From DAISJI01 sp964559835 (lineage in GTDB: Bacteria; Acidobacteriota; Terriglobia; Terriglobales; Acidobacteriaceae), in NCBI GenBank assembly GCA_964559835.1, contig CAZLJE010000012.1:62001-126000 (forward strand): a stretch of 64,000 nucleotides of DNA, in the 5' to 3' direction. Positions 61,976 through 64,000 of the stretch are shown piece after piece (position 1 is the stretch's first letter; each line of letters starts with the position of its first letter). The notes beneath the pieces were generated by a model. It did no database searches. It had not been told where the DNA came from and saw only the letters and a program-made list of their open reading frames with translations. The translations under genes and the position numbers were made by a program.

Positions 61976-62638
61976 TTAATAAGGCCACCGTCCTCCGTAC
62001 GCGCCGCCGTAACCTGCGCTGCCGTAGCCGCGCTGGTAGCCCTGCATGTACGCCTGGCGATACGCGTTGCTGTAGCTGCCGCGGTCGACCATGCTCGAGT
62101 TCCAGCCGCGATTCGCGTGCTGGTAATTCGAGTCCTGCGTCGGCCGGTAGCTATGGCCGGTCTGGCGATCATGGGCGCCATCATTCAGGCCGTCCTGGTA
62201 GCCGATCTGCTGTGCCTGGCCGAGTGCCTGTCCGCCGCCATAACCATATGATCCGCGCTGCCCGTAGGGGTAGTAGCCGCCGTTCGCCGGATATCGGCCG
62301 TTCGGGTAATAACCGCCATTCGGGTAATAACCGCCGTTCGGGTAGTAGGTCCCGTTGGGATACTGGCGACGATAATCGCGGTTACGGTCCCAATCGCGGT
62401 CGCGGTCGCGGTCCTGGTCCTGCCGGTACCCGTAGACGGGCTGCCGGTACTGATACTGGGCGCGTGCCCGATCCCTGTCCCGATCTCGGTCATGGTCGCG
62501 GTCGCGGCGCTGCCAAGTGCTGCGGTCGCGGTCCCTGTCGTGATGGTCATTGTCTCGGTCGTGATCCTGCGCCAGGGCGGAACCGCCCAGGGCCAGGGTC
62601 AATGCTGCTGCGATCAAAAGTTTGCTTCCCTGCATCAT
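61976..62638 (-). CDS. Exported low-complexity Asp/Arg- and Tyr/Gly-rich protein
   Basis: 220 residues from ATG 62638 (GGAGGGACC upstream) with leader KLLIAAALTLALGGSALA. The mature N-terminal part is a DRDRDHDRD-type charged tract, then YYPNGG units repeated four or five times and a Gly/Tyr-rich C-terminus (GYGGGQALGQ, YGSAGYGGAYGG). QQIGYQDGLNDGAHD and a similar HANRG..YRQAYMQGYQRGYG segment are the only complex parts. It probably is an envelope protein of unknown function. Confidence 0.75.
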   Translation of the reverse strand: MMQGSKLLIAAALTLALGGSALAQDHDRDNDHHDRDRDRSTWQRRDRDHDRDRDRDRARAQYQYRQPVYGYRQDQDRDRDRDWDRNRDYRRQYPNGTYYPNGGYYPNGGYYPNGRYPANGGYYPYGQRGSYGYGGGQALGQAQQIGYQDGLNDGAHDRQTGHSYRPTQDSNYQHANRGWNSSMVDRGSYSNAYRQAYMQGYQRGYGSAGYGGAYGGRWPY

Positions 62639-62965
62639 CTGGTCCCTCCGATGCCTCCTGCGGTGCAAACCCGCTTTTCTGGGTTTCCCATGTAAACCCG
62701 ATTCCCTGGGTTTCGTTCCGCGCAGGCTGGCTGATTGATTACTTAGTTAGATGGCTCCAAATGCGCTCGGGGCGTGATGTTTGGTGTCGTTCTGTAAAGT
62801 TAATTGCTTAAAAAACCGCTCCCGCGGAGAAACTCCGCGCTGAGAGCGGTGTTGGCAGCCTTCGCTTTTTCGTCGCTTCGCCCAGGACTAGCAAACTTGG
62901 GGTTGCTTGGAGATCCCGGAATTGCGTGATGCTCGAACTACAACCTACAACTTACAACCGCTTTT
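62639..62965. other. Intergenic region with AAACCC palindromes and terminator
   Basis: This 327-base gap holds two adjacent palindromes AAACCC-8-GGGTTT (62667-62686 and 62694-62713), the upstream region of the low-complexity protein gene, a terminator (62810-62850) and CTACAACCTACAACTTACAA words at about 62938-62959. No gene is seen. Confidence 0.7.
62810..62850 (-). terminator. Rho-independent terminator of the dienelactone hydrolase gene
   Basis: The outer stem ACCGCTC/GAGCGGT (62815-62821, 62844-62850) encloses an inner stem CGCGGAG/CTCCGCG (62823-62829, 62833-62839), followed on the minus strand by TTTTTT. Confidence 0.9.
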
Positions 62966-63763
62966 CTAGATCTTGTTCAGCAACTCCTTCCACCTCGTCC
63001 AACCTTCCTCATATGCCTTCTTGTTCGCCTCGCTCGCGTCCGGAGCTTCTCCCGCGCGCATGAAACCGTGTCCGGCGCCTTCGTACGTGACCGGCTCATA
63101 CGTCTTGCCCGCGGCTTTCATCTCTTCCTGTGTCTTCGGGATGGTCGCGTCGACACGCGCGTCGTTGCCGCCGTAAAACCCGTACACGGGCGCCTTGATA
63201 CGGTCCAGGCCCGAGTCCGGCGCTGTCCCATAGAACACGAACGCCGCCTTCAAGTCTGGGCGGTTCGTGGCGAAGCGGAACGACTGCGTTCCTCCCCAGC
63301 AGAATCCCGCGACCACGAGTTTCCCGTTCGACGCCGGCAGCTTCTTCGCGTAATCCGCGGCGGCATTCAGGTCGCCTGTGATCTGGTCCGGCGGCAGTTT
63401 GGGAATTGCGGCGCGCGCGTCATCCACGCTGGCGAACGCGCTCGAGTCTCCGCCGTTCGGTCCCATGCCCGACAGCAGGTCCGGCGCGATCGCTATGTAT
63501 CCCGCGGCCGCCAGCTGGTCAGCCGTGTCCCGCACCCAGTCGGTCATACCGAAGATCTCGTGGATCACCAGCACGACTGGCGTCTTCTTCTTCGACTCCG
63601 GATAGACGACGAACGCCTTCACGTTGCGGTCGCCGTTCTTGATCGTGACCCACTCGCCGTGACGTGGCGACTTCTCCAGCTTAGCCTTCGCCCAGTCCTG
63701 CGCGCTCGCCGATGCGGCCAGTATCAGCACGGCAGCGAGCAGGGAAACAATGCTTGTCTTCAT
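62966..63763 (-). CDS. Exported dienelactone hydrolase-family protein
   Basis: 265 residues from ATG 63763 (AGGAGGATAAGG upstream) with leader SIVSLLAAVLILAASASA. The alpha/beta hydrolase shows VVLVIHEIFGM with the family Glu, VVAGFCWGGTQS with nucleophile Cys, FYGGNDARVD with Asp and YEGAGHGFMR with His. It hydrolyses a lactone or ester outside the cytoplasm; the substrate is unknown. Confidence 0.92.
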   Translation of the reverse strand: MKTSIVSLLAAVLILAASASAQDWAKAKLEKSPRHGEWVTIKNGDRNVKAFVVYPESKKKTPVVLVIHEIFGMTDWVRDTADQLAAAGYIAIAPDLLSGMGPNGGDSSAFASVDDARAAIPKLPPDQITGDLNAAADYAKKLPASNGKLVVAGFCWGGTQSFRFATNRPDLKAAFVFYGTAPDSGLDRIKAPVYGFYGGNDARVDATIPKTQEEMKAAGKTYEPVTYEGAGHGFMRAGEAPDASEANKKAYEEGWTRWKELLNKI

Positions 63764-63810
63764 CCTTATCCTCCTCTGCAATTCGACAGTCAGATGCGCT
63801 GCTCGGTTGA

Positions 63811-63882
63811 AGGTTTCAAGGTTTCAGAGTTTCAAGGTTTCACGACGAAACCTTTGAAACCTTGGCGACGTTCGAAACCTTC
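63811..63882. repeat. GGTTTCAA word hairpin
   Basis: AAGGTTTCAAGGTTTCAGAG (63811 and on) faces GAAACCTTTGAAACCTTGGC (63847 and on), giving long complementarity. It lies between the dienelactone hydrolase and the right-edge gene. Confidence 0.85.
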
Positions 63883-63901
63883 AGATGGTATCCTTTCCGC
63901 C

Positions 63902-64000
63902 ATGAATCTGACCCTCGCAGCCGCACTCCTCCTCTGCGTCGCCTTCCTCTTCGGCCAGAAGGACAAGGACAAAGGTGGGCCGCCGCACGTCGAAGGCAAA
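63902..64000 (+). CDS. Exported protein, N-terminal fragment (runs off right edge)
   Basis: 33 codons from ATG 63902 are visible: a leader (MNLTLAAALLLCVAFLFGQ) and a lysine-rich start of the mature protein (KDKDKGGPPHVEGK). Function cannot be assigned. Confidence 0.6.
   Translation, partial: MNLTLAAALLLCVAFLFGQKDKDKGGPPHVEGK

Noticed and set aside
62280..62345. Tandem repeats that resemble a short CRISPR-like array
   Set aside because: The 15-18-base periodic units code for YYPNGG within an open frame and have no spacer-repeat alternation.

Overview
This 64 kb window looks like chromosomal DNA from an acidobacterium (Acidobacteriota, close to the Koribacter/Terriglobus side). No 16S gene is present. 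The assignment rests on the GC-rich composition and on gene content: a PadR regulator next to a giant two-module MacB/FtsX permease (the acidobacterial orphan-permease arrangement), a VCBS/Ig-like giant secreted protein, YVTN beta-propeller lipoproteins, and many short-word hairpin repeats between genes. It is mostly housekeeping and metabolic sequence. I see no prophage, IS element, CRISPR array or recognisable defence island.

Layout. 1-2.8 kb: N-terminal part of an unknown GSG-linker protein (runs off the left edge), ribA, tRNA-Ala(CGC) and a small coupled ORF pair. 2.8-13.2 kb: secreted proteins (VCBS/Ig giant, TIG/beta-propeller lipoprotein, BNR-repeat protein, phosphoesterase lipoprotein). 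13.4-21 kb: S9 peptidase, HAD hydrolase, murB, YVTN lipoprotein, DAHP synthase. 21.3-30.5 kb: a broken arylsulfotransferase-like gene, nfo, a nucleotidyltransferase/small-protein pair, leuS, a membrane spermidine-synthase-like protein and a SYLF protein. 30.7-40.3 kb: tagatose-bisphosphate aldolase, esterase, modBC, SGNH hydrolase, then a tight GH42/ROK/SIS/MFS operon that looks like glycoside import and breakdown. 40.4-47.1 kb: a formate dehydrogenase operon (selenoprotein alpha, FeS beta, NrfD-type membrane subunit), divergent from an OFA-type MFS transporter that may carry formate or oxalate. 47.2-58.6 kb: aminotransferase, methyltransferase, cutA, phosphohexomutase, FtsB-like protein, thiG, acyl-CoA ligase, an apparent selenocysteine peroxiredoxin, a response-regulator/ATPase fusion and modA. 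58.7-64 kb: orphan permease with PadR, a low-complexity secreted protein, a dienelactone hydrolase and a partial gene at the right edge.

The two most notable signals are these. First, there are two in-frame UGA selenocysteine genes: formate dehydrogenase, with a textbook bacterial SECIS, and a secreted peroxiredoxin with UGA at the peroxidatic cysteine. Second, many intergenic gaps carry hairpins built from degenerate short words of several unrelated families; one family supplies the same C-terminal Asn-Glu-Glu-stop to three unrelated genes, and another type has entered modA in frame.
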